Positions 9,901 to 19,035 of a DNA stretch of 64,000 nt are shown piece after piece; position 1 is the stretch's first letter, and each line of letters opens with the position of its first letter. Made by a program: the position numbers and the translations under genes. The notes beneath the pieces were generated by a model. The model searched no databases and was not told where the DNA came from. It was given only the letters and a program-made list of their open reading frames with translations. This DNA is from Salisaeta longa DSM 21114 (GTDB lineage Bacteria > Bacteroidota > Rhodothermia > Rhodothermales > Salinibacteraceae), in NCBI RefSeq assembly GCF_000419585.1, contig NZ_ATTH01000001.1:1262005-1326004 (forward strand). The letters run 5' to 3'.

Positions 9901-12900
9901 CGGGCGGTACGTGGGACGTCGGCACGCTCGCAGGCGACGCCTCTACGAACATTACGCTCACTGCGACGGTCGAGTCGGGCGCAGATCTTCCTGCGTTGCG
10001 CGGTGCCCTCGGACTGAACGACATCGACAACGGCAACAACGCGGCGCAAGCGGTGGTGCCCGCGTCTCCGGCGTACGGACCGGGGCAGGCGCTGGTTTTC
10101 AACGGCACAGATGATGCCCTTAACCTCGGGCCTGACATGCGCCTGGACGGCCGCGATTTCACCCTCTCCTTCTGGGCAAAGCGCGGACCCACCGGCTCCG
10201 ACCAGACGATCATCAGTCAAGGCGCCAGCAGCGACGAGGCGTTGCGGATCGGCTTTCGTAGCGACGACCGCTTCGAGGCACGAATCGGCGGGAGCGCTGT
10301 CGTCACAGACAACGCCGTAACCGACACCGACTGGCATCACTGGACAGTTGTCTTTGAGTCTGTTGGCATTAAAACAGCCTTCTTTTCGATCTACCGCGAC
10401 GGCGTCCGCGTGAAACGAAGCGGCTTAAAAGAAGTCTATCGCGGTCTCGGCGATCTATTCATAGGCCGTGCGGCGTACACGAACGCGCAGCACTTTGCAG
10501 GTGAGCTCGACCAGCTGCGCATTTGGGATCGGATGCTCTCAACCGGCGATATTCGCGCCCGCATGCACCAGCGTCTCACCCCGGGCGACCCCAATGCGGA
10601 GTTCCTCCTGGCCAGCTATCGCTTCGACGAGGGCAGCGGATCCTTTGCGCACAGCGCGGGGCAAGGCCCGCTCGCCACCTTCGAGGGCGATCCGCAGTGG
10701 GTGCCGTTCAGCGCCGCCCGGCTCGGCAAAGAAAGCGCCGTGGCCACGAGCAGCACCGACGCGAGCATCGGCCCAGCCGGCGCGCAGCTGTCCGCGACCG
10801 GCGCCAGCGGTGACGTACAGCTCTACCGCTACGGCGATGCCAGCGCCCCGTTGCGCACCGAGAGCGACGCGGGCGAGGATCTCAGCGGCCTGCCCACCAG
10901 TGTCACCAAACGCTCACATCTCACATGGGGCGTCTCTACGCCAAGTGGCACAAGCCCCACAGCTACGCTCACGCTCGACTACAGCGACGTTACCGCTCCG
11001 CAGGGGCCGTTGGCACTCGTCCACCGCGCCGCGCCCGGACAGCCCTGGCAGATAGCCACCGGCTGGACCAAAGACCCCGCCGCACAGACGTTTACCCGCA
11101 CCGGCACGGTGCCCGTCCGCGAGTATGCACTGATTCGAAATACGCCGCCCAGCCTTTCGGTGGCCCAGGCAACACCCTCGCTTGCTGAGAACAGCGCCAC
11201 ACCCGCTGCCGTTACTGAGATCACCGTGCAGGACGACGGCGTGGGCAGCAGTACGCTCGCGCTAGCCGGTCCTGATGCCGATGCCTTTGCGCTCGACGGC
11301 TCCACGCTCCAACTAACGGCCACGCCCGACTTCGAGACAATGTCGACGTACGTCGTTGATGTGACCGCCGACGACCCCAGTATCGGTACGGGACCCGAGG
11401 CAACCACCCGCGTAACGCTCAGCATTACGGATGTGAACGAGGCTCCCACGGCCGTCGCCCTAACGCCTGCAGATCCCTCGGTTGCCGAAAATACGGCTTC
11501 TCCTGCCGGGGTGGCCACGGTTGCAGTCACCGATGACGCCCTCGGTACCAACAACCTCTCGTTGGGCGGAACCGACGCCGGGGCCTTTCGGCTCGATGGC
11601 ACCACGTTGCAGCTCACACAGGCCGCCAACTTTGAGGCGAAGAACAGCTATACGCTCAGCGTATCTGTTGACGATCCCGCCGTGGGCGGCACCCCCGATG
11701 CCACTCGATCCTTTACCGTCGCTGTATCGGATGTGAATGAGGCCCCGTCGGTAGGTCTTAGCGTCACCACCACGTCCATCGCCGAGGATGCCGACCCCAC
11801 GGCTCCGGTAGCCCTCTCCACCGTTGACGTGCAAGACGACGCATTAGGGACCAACGCCCTGACGCTTGCAGGAGCAGACGCGAGCAGCTTTCAGCTCGAC
11901 GGGTTTACGCTCCAATTGAAGGCCGGCGTATCGCTCAACGTGCAAACGAAGGACCGCTACACGGTACGCGTAACGGTTGATGACCCCGGCGTAGGCAGCA
12001 CGCCAGACGACGATGCGCTCTTTACGCTCAACATCACTGACGTAAACAGCGCCCCCACCCTCACGCTGACCCCGGCCGATCCCTCGATTGCCGAAAACAA
12101 CACTCCGCCGACAGATGTGGCGACGGTGACCATCAACGATGACAACAGTGGCACCAACAACCTCTCGTTGGGCGGAACCGACGCTGGGGCCTTTCAGCTC
12201 GATGGCACCACGTTGCAGCTCACAGAGGCCGCCAACTTTGAGGCGAAGAGCAGCTATGCGCTCAGCGTATCCGTTGACGACCCCGCCGTGGGCGGCACCC
12301 CCGATGCCAGCCGAGCCGTTACTGTGGCCATCAGCGACGTAAATGATCCGCCCTCAGTAAGCGCGGTCGGCACGCTTGCCGTTACGGAGGGCACCGCCGG
12401 TACGGTGTCTCCCACCATCCTCACAGCTACCGACCCCGAGGACGCCCCTGCAGCCCTCACGTACACCGTTACCACGGCCCCCGCCCACGGCACGCTGCAG
12501 GTGGAGGGCAACATGGCTTCTGCGTTCACCCAGGCCGATGTGAACGCGGGGCGCGTCGCCTACCGCCACGACGGCTCGGAGACCACCACCGATGCGGTCA
12601 CGCTCAGCTTGAAGGATGCAGGCGGCGCGCAGGTGGCCGGCGTAACCGTACCCGTTTCAATCACTGCTGCAAACGATGCCCCCACAATTTCGGGCATTCC
12701 GGCCCAGACAATCGTGGAGGATGCCCCCCTCGGCCCGGTGAGCTTTACGGTAGACGACCCCGAGGCGGCAGCCTCAACCCTCACCGTCACGGCTACGTCA
12801 GACAATGAGGCGCTCGTGCCCGACGCCAACATCACGCTTGGAGGCGAAGCGGCCAATCGCACGGTGGCGGTGACCCCAGCCGCCAATGCGAGCGGCACAG

Positions 12901-14096
12901 CAACCCTCACGGTGACGGTTGACGACGGCGCGGCGGCCAACAACACCCGCAGCACCTCCTTTGCGCTCACCGTTACTGCCGTGCCAGACATCGCGCTTAC
13001 CGACGGCTCGGCACAAGGGCTTGACTTTAGCGCGGCGGTGTCGCCCGGCACCGCCGACAACCCCGTGGGTCTGCTCCAACTCGGTGCCGGACAGGAAGGC
13101 GCTACGCTGGAAGGCCTCACGGTTACCAACCGGGCCCCGGGTGTGGCCGGCATTACTGCTGCACGCCTCTACTGGTCGGCCGATGCCGTTCTAGAGCCTA
13201 GCAGCGACCGTGCGCTTGCCGAGGTGTCCACCGATGCGTCGAGCGCTCCGGTGAGCATTGCCTTCACGGGCTTCTCGCAGGCCGTTCCGGCCACGCCCGG
13301 CTACGCCTTCCTGGCGCTCGACGTAGCTGCTGGCGCTGCTGCCACCGGGGTGCAGTTTGAGCTCTCGCAGCCCAGCGACCTATCGCTTGCTGGGGGCGAA
13401 CTCGCAGCGGTCAACGGCACGGCACAATCCACCTTTGCCGCGCTGCCGCTGTCCAACGGCACGGTTGCCCTGCCGGTCGAGTTTGCGGACTTCGAAGCCC
13501 AGAGCAGCGACGCGGGCATTGCCTTGGCGTGGCGCACTGCATCGGAGACCAATAACGCAGGGTTTGCGATCCAACGCGCCGTATGGCCGCCCCGGACGGA
13601 TGCTTTCCCCCCGCAAGACGGCTCTACCCGGCCCGATGGCCCTTCCGCCTGGCAGGAGGTGGGCTTTGTGGCAGGCGCCGGTACGACGACCAATCCGCAG
13701 TCGTACCGCTTTGCGGATGCCACCGTGCCGTTTGCGGCCGATTCGCTCACGTACCGCCTCAAGCAGATGGACACCGACGGCAGCGTCTCGTTCTCCAAAC
13801 AGGTCACCGTGCGGCGCGGGGCGGTGCAGCAGCTCCGGCTCTTGGGCACCTTTCCCAACCCGGCCCGCACGCGCGCTACGGTGCGGTTTGCGATTCCCAA
13901 TGGACCAAAGAAGACGGCAGTGCGCCTCGTGCTCTACGATGTGCTGGGGCGGCAAGTGCGCACCGTGCGTACGAAGGCGACGGCCGGACGCCACGAGCTG
14001 CAGCTGCGCGTGGGCGGCCTCGCCAGCGGCCTCTACTTCTTGCGGCTGCAAGCCGGCGGCCGCACCCAAACCCAAAAAATCACCGTGGTGCAGTAG
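6945..14096 (+). CDS. Giant T9SS-sorted surface protein, LamG/DUF11/cadherin-like repeats
   Basis: A 2383-residue secreted protein. Residues 1-36 form a signal peptide (basic start, LLLALLIAG core, AFGQ-Q cleavage region); ATG at 6945 or 6951 both fit. Approximate domains: choice-of-anchor Q beta-helix 38-440, IPT/TIG 448-530, LamG 545-760, DUF11 925-1045, LamG 1050-1215, three to four cadherin-like repeats with D-V-N-E-A-P boundaries 1395-1800, a CSPG/cadherin_3-like repeat 1800-1910, an EDAPL-type Ig/cadherin module 1915-2020, a T9SS-associated stretch 2020-2290 and a type A sorting domain 2292-2383. It is probably a cell-surface or released adhesin; Ca2+ or glycan binding is inferred from module types. 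It is convergent with the hybrid sensor gene and shares its C-terminal third with the 20983 gene. Confidence 0.88.
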   Translation: MPMALPVRFQHASPLRLIPTLLLALLIAGTAPAAFGQQVIYVDDSASGANDGSSWANAYTGLQEAIDNATGNDQIWIAEGTYKPTFKRPGTVQFSYLAYRNRSFVIPDSKDGLKLYGGFNGTETALDQRDPGAHEVILSGDLGPGDDASFDPDFDSDANTNATGDIVDPVPETRSATDHLRAGLTSGPPELGWGANVNHVVFLGGGLSRSTVIDGVTITGGFAVAQFVSTSTGDFVGGEQRNFGGGLFCDGCSATMRGVTFRGNYAAARGGAVYVTGGGSPHFINSVFWGNNAGKRPPTVSNPPGDREFRFYLVSRLGDTNGQPITDQISDGLGSAVFNDGSSPDIDFSTFYQHPGGASTLENIAGDDVLFADNDAVGNDLDLDPSSPTFLQIDTETSSLVDAGSTSRLPADAEDLDGDSDTSEPLPIDARGNERIQGAAPDPGAYESPFSTAPNPAASAVPIGDRLRIEGRGVDAATAVRIGGTPATNLTGTGDGNERITVTVAEGTTSGPVEIDTPGGTITTEEPVEVTPPAYGPGQALGAPGSVEISDPSAFTFPTPTSGSSGFTVSLWTKGSFSVQKEENEPSGWGLSGSPGGEATFFVNFEGEDDAGNTIVRNVPTSISVPDDGQWHHVAATYQFNDANEGTHIAKVYVDGFKQRASRTGDDLRLTNTRRPSTNDAPVTIDAGGTLDQVRIYDRPLAESDLLTDNSTSDAAELNVRRRIHRTADLSDGQYSGLIAEYRFDSGDPNIAFDYAGRNSGTYQNSAGPVLSTAPVGQDAGANPVGPDGASFAVNGGPRSSTQFMGLYRYGVSNGSVRTSADPGEVFDSALPNNLTERAALTWGGYIERTNNANTIFESKNILALSVDTLEYANVTGISEPVGLLWRSGPGDTWRVANYSMKDAEAQTFSTPPNTVIPTGELALASFPFSDLHLTLTPETQTAAPGETITFTATLTNDGPDDVPGVTVDFDATALSGLSGSGGTFSGGTWDVGTLAGDASTNITLTATVESGADLPALRGALGLNDIDNGNNAAQAVVPASPAYGPGQALVFNGTDDALNLGPDMRLDGRDFTLSFWAKRGPTGSDQTIISQGASSDEALRIGFRSDDRFEARIGGSAVVTDNAVTDTDWHHWTVVFESVGIKTAFFSIYRDGVRVKRSGLKEVYRGLGDLFIGRAAYTNAQHFAGELDQLRIWDRMLSTGDIRARMHQRLTPGDPNAEFLLASYRFDEGSGSFAHSAGQGPLATFEGDPQWVPFSAARLGKESAVATSSTDASIGPAGAQLSATGASGDVQLYRYGDASAPLRTESDAGEDLSGLPTSVTKRSHLTWGVSTPSGTSPTATLTLDYSDVTAPQGPLALVHRAAPGQPWQIATGWTKDPAAQTFTRTGTVPVREYALIRNTPPSLSVAQATPSLAENSATPAAVTEITVQDDGVGSSTLALAGPDADAFALDGSTLQLTATPDFETMSTYVVDVTADDPSIGTGPEATTRVTLSITDVNEAPTAVALTPADPSVAENTASPAGVATVAVTDDALGTNNLSLGGTDAGAFRLDGTTLQLTQAANFEAKNSYTLSVSVDDPAVGGTPDATRSFTVAVSDVNEAPSVGLSVTTTSIAEDADPTAPVALSTVDVQDDALGTNALTLAGADASSFQLDGFTLQLKAGVSLNVQTKDRYTVRVTVDDPGVGSTPDDDALFTLNITDVNSAPTLTLTPADPSIAENNTPPTDVATVTINDDNSGTNNLSLGGTDAGAFQLDGTTLQLTEAANFEAKSSYALSVSVDDPAVGGTPDASRAVTVAISDVNDPPSVSAVGTLAVTEGTAGTVSPTILTATDPEDAPAALTYTVTTAPAHGTLQVEGNMASAFTQADVNAGRVAYRHDGSETTTDAVTLSLKDAGGAQVAGVTVPVSITAANDAPTISGIPAQTIVEDAPLGPVSFTVDDPEAAASTLTVTATSDNEALVPDANITLGGEAANRTVAVTPAANASGTATLTVTVDDGAAANNTRSTSFALTVTAVPDIALTDGSAQGLDFSAAVSPGTADNPVGLLQLGAGQEGATLEGLTVTNRAPGVAGITAARLYWSADAVLEPSSDRALAEVSTDASSAPVSIAFTGFSQAVPATPGYAFLALDVAAGAAATGVQFELSQPSDLSLAGGELAAVNGTAQSTFAALPLSNGTVALPVEFADFEAQSSDAGIALAWRTASETNNAGFAIQRAVWPPRTDAFPPQDGSTRPDGPSAWQEVGFVAGAGTTTNPQSYRFADATVPFAADSLTYRLKQMDTDGSVSFSKQVTVRRGAVQQLRLLGTFPNPARTRATVRFAIPNGPKKTAVRLVLYDVLGRQVRTVRTKATAGRHELQLRVGGLASGLYFLRLQAGGRTQTQKITVVQ
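11547..11702 (+). repeat. Cadherin-repeat direct repeat, copy A (156 bp)
   Basis: Near-identical in DNA to 12153-12308 (offset 606 bp), with about ten substitutions by eye and no indels. Both copies lie inside cadherin-like repeats of the 6945 gene. Confidence 0.8.
12153..12308 (+). repeat. Cadherin-repeat direct repeat, copy B (156 bp)
   Basis: Second copy of the 11547-11702 repeat. Recombination between the copies would delete 606 bp, a multiple of three, and leave an in-frame protein two repeats shorter. Confidence 0.8.
13779..14096 (+). repeat. T9SS sorting-domain repeat, copy 2 of 3 (318 bp)
   Basis: Same length and boundaries as 6094-6411 and 24508-24825. It carries a private block around 13891-13920 (encoding IPNGPKKTA instead of VPKGADDAA) and private silent changes in the QLRVGGLAS segment. 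Confidence 0.85.
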
Positions 14097-14166
14097 CGTC
14101 GTGGCAAAAGTAACGCCGTTGAGCGATCGGCAGCCCGACCTCCACCATCCCCGACGCCCACAAGAG

Positions 14167-17100
14167 TTACGAGGCCGTTGGGGCAGACGTCGGCTGCGCC
14201 AGATAGTCCGACGGCCGCACGTCGTACATCGCCTGAAAAGCTTCCGAGAAATGCGACACGCTTTTGAAGCCGACGGCATAGGCCACTTCGCTTACGGTGC
14301 CTTCCTGAGTGCGCAGCAGCGCAGCGGCCCGTGCAAGCCGTTCCTCGCGCAGAAACGCACTGGGCGATTGGTCCCGCAGGTCGCGAAAGCGACGGTACAC
14401 CGTCGACCGGCTTTGGGCGAGGGCGTCGGCAAGCTCAGCCACGCCAAATTCTTCGTCGGCTAAATGGTCCCTAACAATCGCTCGGGCACGCACCACGTAC
14501 GGCGGCTCGGCGGGCGCGTCCTCTGCCGGAGGCGAAGCCGCCGGCGTGACGGTTGGCGGGCCGCCGGACCCCGACGTCTCATCCGACGGTTCGGCAGCAA
14601 AACGCGCCTTCAAGCGTTGCTGTGCCGCCATGAGGTTTTTGACGCGGGTCTGCAGCTCCTCCATGTTGAACGGCTTGGTGAGGTAGGCATCGGCCCCCTC
14701 GCGCAGGCCCGCGAGCTTGTCGTGCTCGGCTGCACGCGCGGTAAGAAGAATGACGGGGAGAAAGTCGGTGGCACGGTCGCTGCGCAGGGCCTCGACAAGG
14801 GCAAAGCCATCGAGGCGTGGCATCATGACGTCGCTGATGATCAGATCCGGCAGGTCCTCATGTGCACGTTCGAGCGCCTCGCGGCCGTCGCGTGCCTCCA
14901 CGATACGGTACGTGTCTGCAAAGTGGCTGCGAATGTACGCACGAATCTCCGGATTGTCGTCGGCCACGAGCAACGTCGTGCGATCGTCGGAGGCCCCGTC
15001 GCCGGAGGCCGGGTTGGCAAACGCCGCGCGCACATCGGGGCGCTTTGGGTTGGCTTTTCCTTCGGCCGAGAGGTCATTGGCCGTGGCCATGCCATCGGTC
15101 AACACCACGCGCACGGTCTGCTCGCCGTCTGATCCCTCCGCGGGCGCCGCTGCTAGGGGCAAGCGCACGATGCCCGTCGTTCCTTCGCCCGGCGCGCTCT
15201 CCAGAGCGATGGTGCCACGATGGAGCTCCACCAAGTCTTTGGCCAACGACAGCCCGATGCCTGTTCCCGGCGCTTCATCGGGCGTCGCCTGCTCGGACTG
15301 GTAAAACCGATCGAAGAGATGCGGCAAGTCCTCCGGCGGAATCCCCGGACCGTTGTCGCGCACTGTAACCGCAACCGCATGAGGCTCCGGCGCTTCATCG
15401 TCTGTGGACGCCGCGATGGCTACGCGCATATGAATGGTACCATCACGCGGCGTGAACTTGAAGGCGTTCGACAAGAGATTTGTGAACACTTGCTCCAATT
15501 TTGCACGATCGAACACAACGGGAAGGGGCGTGGCAGGGCCCTCAAAGACGAAGCGCACCCGGCGCCGCTCGGCCAGGGGCACAAAGGAGCGCGCCAGCTC
15601 GCGCACGAACGACACGAGGTCGTTCTGCTGGGCATCGAGCGTCAGTGCGCCGTCTTCGAGCTTGGCAACGTCGAGCAGTTGCCCAATGAGCCGAAGCAAG
15701 CGACGGCTGTTGCGCAGGGCAAGCGTCACATTTTGGCGGATGCTGCTGCGCGACACCTCCCCGTCCGTTGAAAGCGCCCGCTTCACATCCTCCAGCGGCC
15801 CGATGGTGAGCGTAAGCGGCGTCCGGAACTCGTGGCTCACATTGGTGAAGAATCGCGTTTTGAGGCGATCCATCTCGCGCAGGCGCACTGCCTGCTGCTC
15901 CGTCTTTTTCTTCTCCTGGCGGAGGGCCTGGGTGCGCGCGTGCACCGTGCGTTCTAGGGTGCGCTGCCGTCGCTCTAAGCGGCGGCGCTGCCCGTAAAAC
16001 ATCGCCAGCAAGCCGCCTACAATCACGCCCCCATACACGACGTACGCGAGCCACGTGCGCCACCACGGCGGCGCAATCGCAATGGTAACCGACGCCGCCT
16101 GCTCCGACCACACCCCGTCGGCGTTGGCCGCGTGCACCTTGAAGTGGTATGTGCCAGGCGGCACATTCGTGTACGTAGCCTCGCGCCGCGCCCCGGCCGC
16201 AATCCATTTTTCGTCGTAGCCAACCAGCTTGTAGCGGTAGCGGTTTTGCCTTGGGGCTTTAAAATGCACCCCGACATAAGCGACGGTGAACTCGTTTTGG
16301 TCATGGGGCACGCGCAGCGGCTTCGTGCCACGCACGGCCTGTTGCGTCAATGAATCGGTGGCCGCGGTAGCGCCGTTGCTCAGCACCTCCAATCCGGTAA
16401 TGATTACCCGCGGCGGCACCGCGTTGCGTGCCAGCGCCGACGGCTGAAATACGTTGAATCCGTTTGTGCCGCCAAACAACAGACGTCCCTCCGGGCCATG
16501 CGCGGCAGCATGCTGGTTAAACTCGAGCCCTTGCAGTCCGCTGAACCGCCCAAACGACCGAAACGCCCGGCGCGGCGCCGGAGCATCGGGGGTAAACCGC
16601 ACGAGGCCGTGGTTGGTACTCAGCCACAGGCGCCCGCGCGCATCTTCTTGAATGGCGTACACCGTGTTGTCGGGCAAATCGCTCGTCTCGGTTGTAAAGT
16701 GCGTCACGGTGCCCGTCCGCGTATCGAGACGATCCAGCCCGCCGCCGTCAATGCTTGCAATCCAAAGGATGCCCGGCTCGCGGGCCCGCTCATGAATCCA
16801 CGCAAAGCGCCCATTGGTGAGGCTCGTCGGGTCGTTGGGGACATGCCGGTAATGGGTAAACTGCCCGGTCGCCGGGTGGAAGCGGCTCACGGCGTTCTGC
16901 GTAGCCACCCATAGGCGTTCGGCCCTGTCACGGTATACGAAACCTACCCAGTCGCTTGCCAGGCTGGTCGAGTCTGCCGGGTCATGCAGGTACCGCGTGA
17001 ACGTCCCGGACGCAGGGTTGAAGCGATTGAGCCCCTTCATGGTCGCCACCCACAGGGTACCATCGGCCGCTCGATAGAGATCGTTGATGTTGTTGCTGCT

Positions 17101-18594
17101 CAGCGTGGTGGTATCGCCCGCCACGTGGCGGTACCGCACGAATCGCTCCGTGTCGGGCTGATAGCGATCGAGGCCGCGCCCGGTACCAATCCACAGGTCG
17201 CCATGGGGCGCCTCCGCGAAGGCGTAGGCCGTCCCCGAAGGACGCGTGGGCGATGGGGCGGTGGGGCGGGCCTTCCACACGCGCACTGCCCCCGTACGCG
17301 GGTTGATGCGGTGCAAGTATCCCTCCGAGGTTCCCGCCCACAGCATGCGGTCCGTGGTCATCGCCAGGCCCCACACGTTGGCATTGCGCAAGCGCGCCAC
17401 CGCGTGCGGCCCCTTCTCGTTCGACGCGCTGCTGGTGTAGTGCGCCACCTTCATAGCCGACGGGTTGAACGTGCCCAGCCCGCCGCCGTCGGCCCCCACC
17501 CATACCATGCCCGACCGGTCGGTAAAGGTGACGGTGCCGGCGTGTTCAACCAGCCCGTGCCGGTTAGTGGGCGCGCTTCGGTAGCGCGTGAAGGTCTGCG
17601 TGCGGGGGTCGAAGCGCGCAATGCCGTTGTTGTGGATGGACAGCCACAGCACACCAGGCATGGACGGGTCCGGACTTGCCGTGCGCACCTCGTTGGCTGA
17701 CGGGCCTCGGTTTGGATACGGCAAAAAGCGCGTGCTGCTTCCATCGGTCGCGTTAAAACGAATCAGGCCATGATCTGAACCAATCCAGCGGATATGGGGC
17801 CGCGCCGGGTCAACGTACTGCTCATGCAACGACGTGTGCGGAATCGCGCGCGTCTGTGCATCGGCCGCGGACCCGTACAAGAACCGCGTGAAGTGTCCCG
17901 GGCGATGGAGCGACATCCGATTGAGGCCATTGGCCGTCGCAATCCAGAGGGTATCGCCCGGGCCTTCGCGAATCGAGCGGATGCGGTTCTCACTCAAGCT
18001 GTTGGGGTCGTCCGGATCATGCCGGTAGTGCACAAACGTGCCGGGCTGCTCCGGCGTCATGCGGCTGAGGCCATGGCGGGTGCCGACCCAAAGTACACCG
18101 CGCGCGTCCTCGAACACCGCCATGACGTATCCCGGAAGCAGGCTGGATGGATCGTCGGGATCGTGCTGAAATTGCTGAAAAGTCTCGGTCTGCAGATCCA
18201 TTCGGTTCAACCCCCCGAAGCGGGTTGTAATCCACAGCACGCCCCCACGCCCCAGGTGCAAATCGTCGATCGTGCCGTCCGAAAGAGATGTTGTGTCGAA
18301 GGGATTGGGATTGTACACCTTCACCTGATACCCGTCGTAGCGATTGAGGCCACTCTGGGTCGCGATCCACAAAAACCCACGACGATCTTCCACGATATCC
18401 GTGATATGACCTTGCGAGAGCCCGTCGGCAAGGGTCAGACGACGAAAGCGAATGTCGGGCCGGTCGGCCGTCAGCGTGTCGACCGGCAGGCCACGCAACG
18501 CGGCGTCTGCCGCATACGACCGAGCGCTCTCGCCACTCCCTCCCAGCAGCATCGCCCATATCCCAGCAGCCCAAACGAGCGTCTTCCAATACAT
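14167..18594 (-). CDS. Hybrid two-component system: propeller sensor, histidine kinase, receiver, AraC regulator
   Basis: A one-protein signalling system of 1475 residues from ATG 18594 (an in-frame alternative lies at 18624). A signal peptide leads into about 14 Reg_prop propeller repeats with (L)WIAT/LWVGT signatures, then a Y_Y_Y domain ending near APPWW, a transmembrane helix (about 850-875), a HisKA domain with SHEFRTPL (His921), a HATPase with NLLSNAFKF, DNGPGI and GTGIGLSL boxes, a receiver with DVMMPRLDG (Asp1255) and a C-terminal AraC HTH with the VGFKSVSHFSEAF helix. The periplasmic propeller of this family usually senses glycans and the AraC output controls adjacent surface genes. 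Here the nearest genes are T9SS adhesins rather than a SusC/SusD pair. All key catalytic residues are present. Confidence 0.93.
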   Translation of the reverse strand: MYWKTLVWAAGIWAMLLGGSGESARSYAADAALRGLPVDTLTADRPDIRFRRLTLADGLSQGHITDIVEDRRGFLWIATQSGLNRYDGYQVKVYNPNPFDTTSLSDGTIDDLHLGRGGVLWITTRFGGLNRMDLQTETFQQFQHDPDDPSSLLPGYVMAVFEDARGVLWVGTRHGLSRMTPEQPGTFVHYRHDPDDPNSLSENRIRSIREGPGDTLWIATANGLNRMSLHRPGHFTRFLYGSAADAQTRAIPHTSLHEQYVDPARPHIRWIGSDHGLIRFNATDGSSTRFLPYPNRGPSANEVRTASPDPSMPGVLWLSIHNNGIARFDPRTQTFTRYRSAPTNRHGLVEHAGTVTFTDRSGMVWVGADGGGLGTFNPSAMKVAHYTSSASNEKGPHAVARLRNANVWGLAMTTDRMLWAGTSEGYLHRINPRTGAVRVWKARPTAPSPTRPSGTAYAFAEAPHGDLWIGTGRGLDRYQPDTERFVRYRHVAGDTTTLSSNNINDLYRAADGTLWVATMKGLNRFNPASGTFTRYLHDPADSTSLASDWVGFVYRDRAERLWVATQNAVSRFHPATGQFTHYRHVPNDPTSLTNGRFAWIHERAREPGILWIASIDGGGLDRLDTRTGTVTHFTTETSDLPDNTVYAIQEDARGRLWLSTNHGLVRFTPDAPAPRRAFRSFGRFSGLQGLEFNQHAAAHGPEGRLLFGGTNGFNVFQPSALARNAVPPRVIITGLEVLSNGATAATDSLTQQAVRGTKPLRVPHDQNEFTVAYVGVHFKAPRQNRYRYKLVGYDEKWIAAGARREATYTNVPPGTYHFKVHAANADGVWSEQAASVTIAIAPPWWRTWLAYVVYGGVIVGGLLAMFYGQRRRLERRQRTLERTVHARTQALRQEKKKTEQQAVRLREMDRLKTRFFTNVSHEFRTPLTLTIGPLEDVKRALSTDGEVSRSSIRQNVTLALRNSRRLLRLIGQLLDVAKLEDGALTLDAQQNDLVSFVRELARSFVPLAERRRVRFVFEGPATPLPVVFDRAKLEQVFTNLLSNAFKFTPRDGTIHMRVAIAASTDDEAPEPHAVAVTVRDNGPGIPPEDLPHLFDRFYQSEQATPDEAPGTGIGLSLAKDLVELHRGTIALESAPGEGTTGIVRLPLAAAPAEGSDGEQTVRVVLTDGMATANDLSAEGKANPKRPDVRAAFANPASGDGASDDRTTLLVADDNPEIRAYIRSHFADTYRIVEARDGREALERAHEDLPDLIISDVMMPRLDGFALVEALRSDRATDFLPVILLTARAAEHDKLAGLREGADAYLTKPFNMEELQTRVKNLMAAQQRLKARFAAEPSDETSGSGGPPTVTPAASPPAEDAPAEPPYVVRARAIVRDHLADEEFGVAELADALAQSRSTVYRRFRDLRDQSPSAFLREERLARAAALLRTQEGTVSEVAYAVGFKSVSHFSEAFQAMYDVRPSDYLAQPTSAPTAS

Positions 18595-19035
18595 CAATGA
18601 AGTTGCACGGTTTGCTATGCACAAAATGCTCGGCAGAAGGACCGCTCTCTCAACGGACTGCTCCCGTACGCACGGGCTCCCCTGCCCCGCGCACTAGAAT
18701 ATGTTTGAAAGCCTCTCGCGAGCTGCGCCCGGTCGGAGTGCCTATTTTCCGCTTCTACCTGCGCTTATACGCCTTTTTCTTGTAAGCACTAGAGTATAGG
18801 AATGTATTCGCAAAAATGCACATAGGGACGGCGTTTTGTTTGTCATGCGTGGATCAGCTCCCACAAGCAAAGAGGGCGTCGCAACGAATCAGCCGATGGC
18901 ATCCGTGAAACGCTCACGCCTTAACGATGGCCGTGTGCGTGCTTTAATCGTTTCGCTGATGGGTTTGACACGCTGACGCAAGCAGTTCTCTGGCGCATCC
19001 CCGCCCCTGTTGATCCGAAGACGCTGTCCCCTCGG
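18595..19035. other. Intergenic region upstream of the hybrid sensor gene
   Basis: This 441-bp stretch contains the promoter-proximal side of the minus-strand sensor gene and the 3' flank of the minus-strand acetyltransferase gene. I see no tRNA, repeat or clear promoter element in it. The segment 18760-18840 is AT-richer than average and is the likeliest place for the sensor promoter. Confidence 0.5.
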
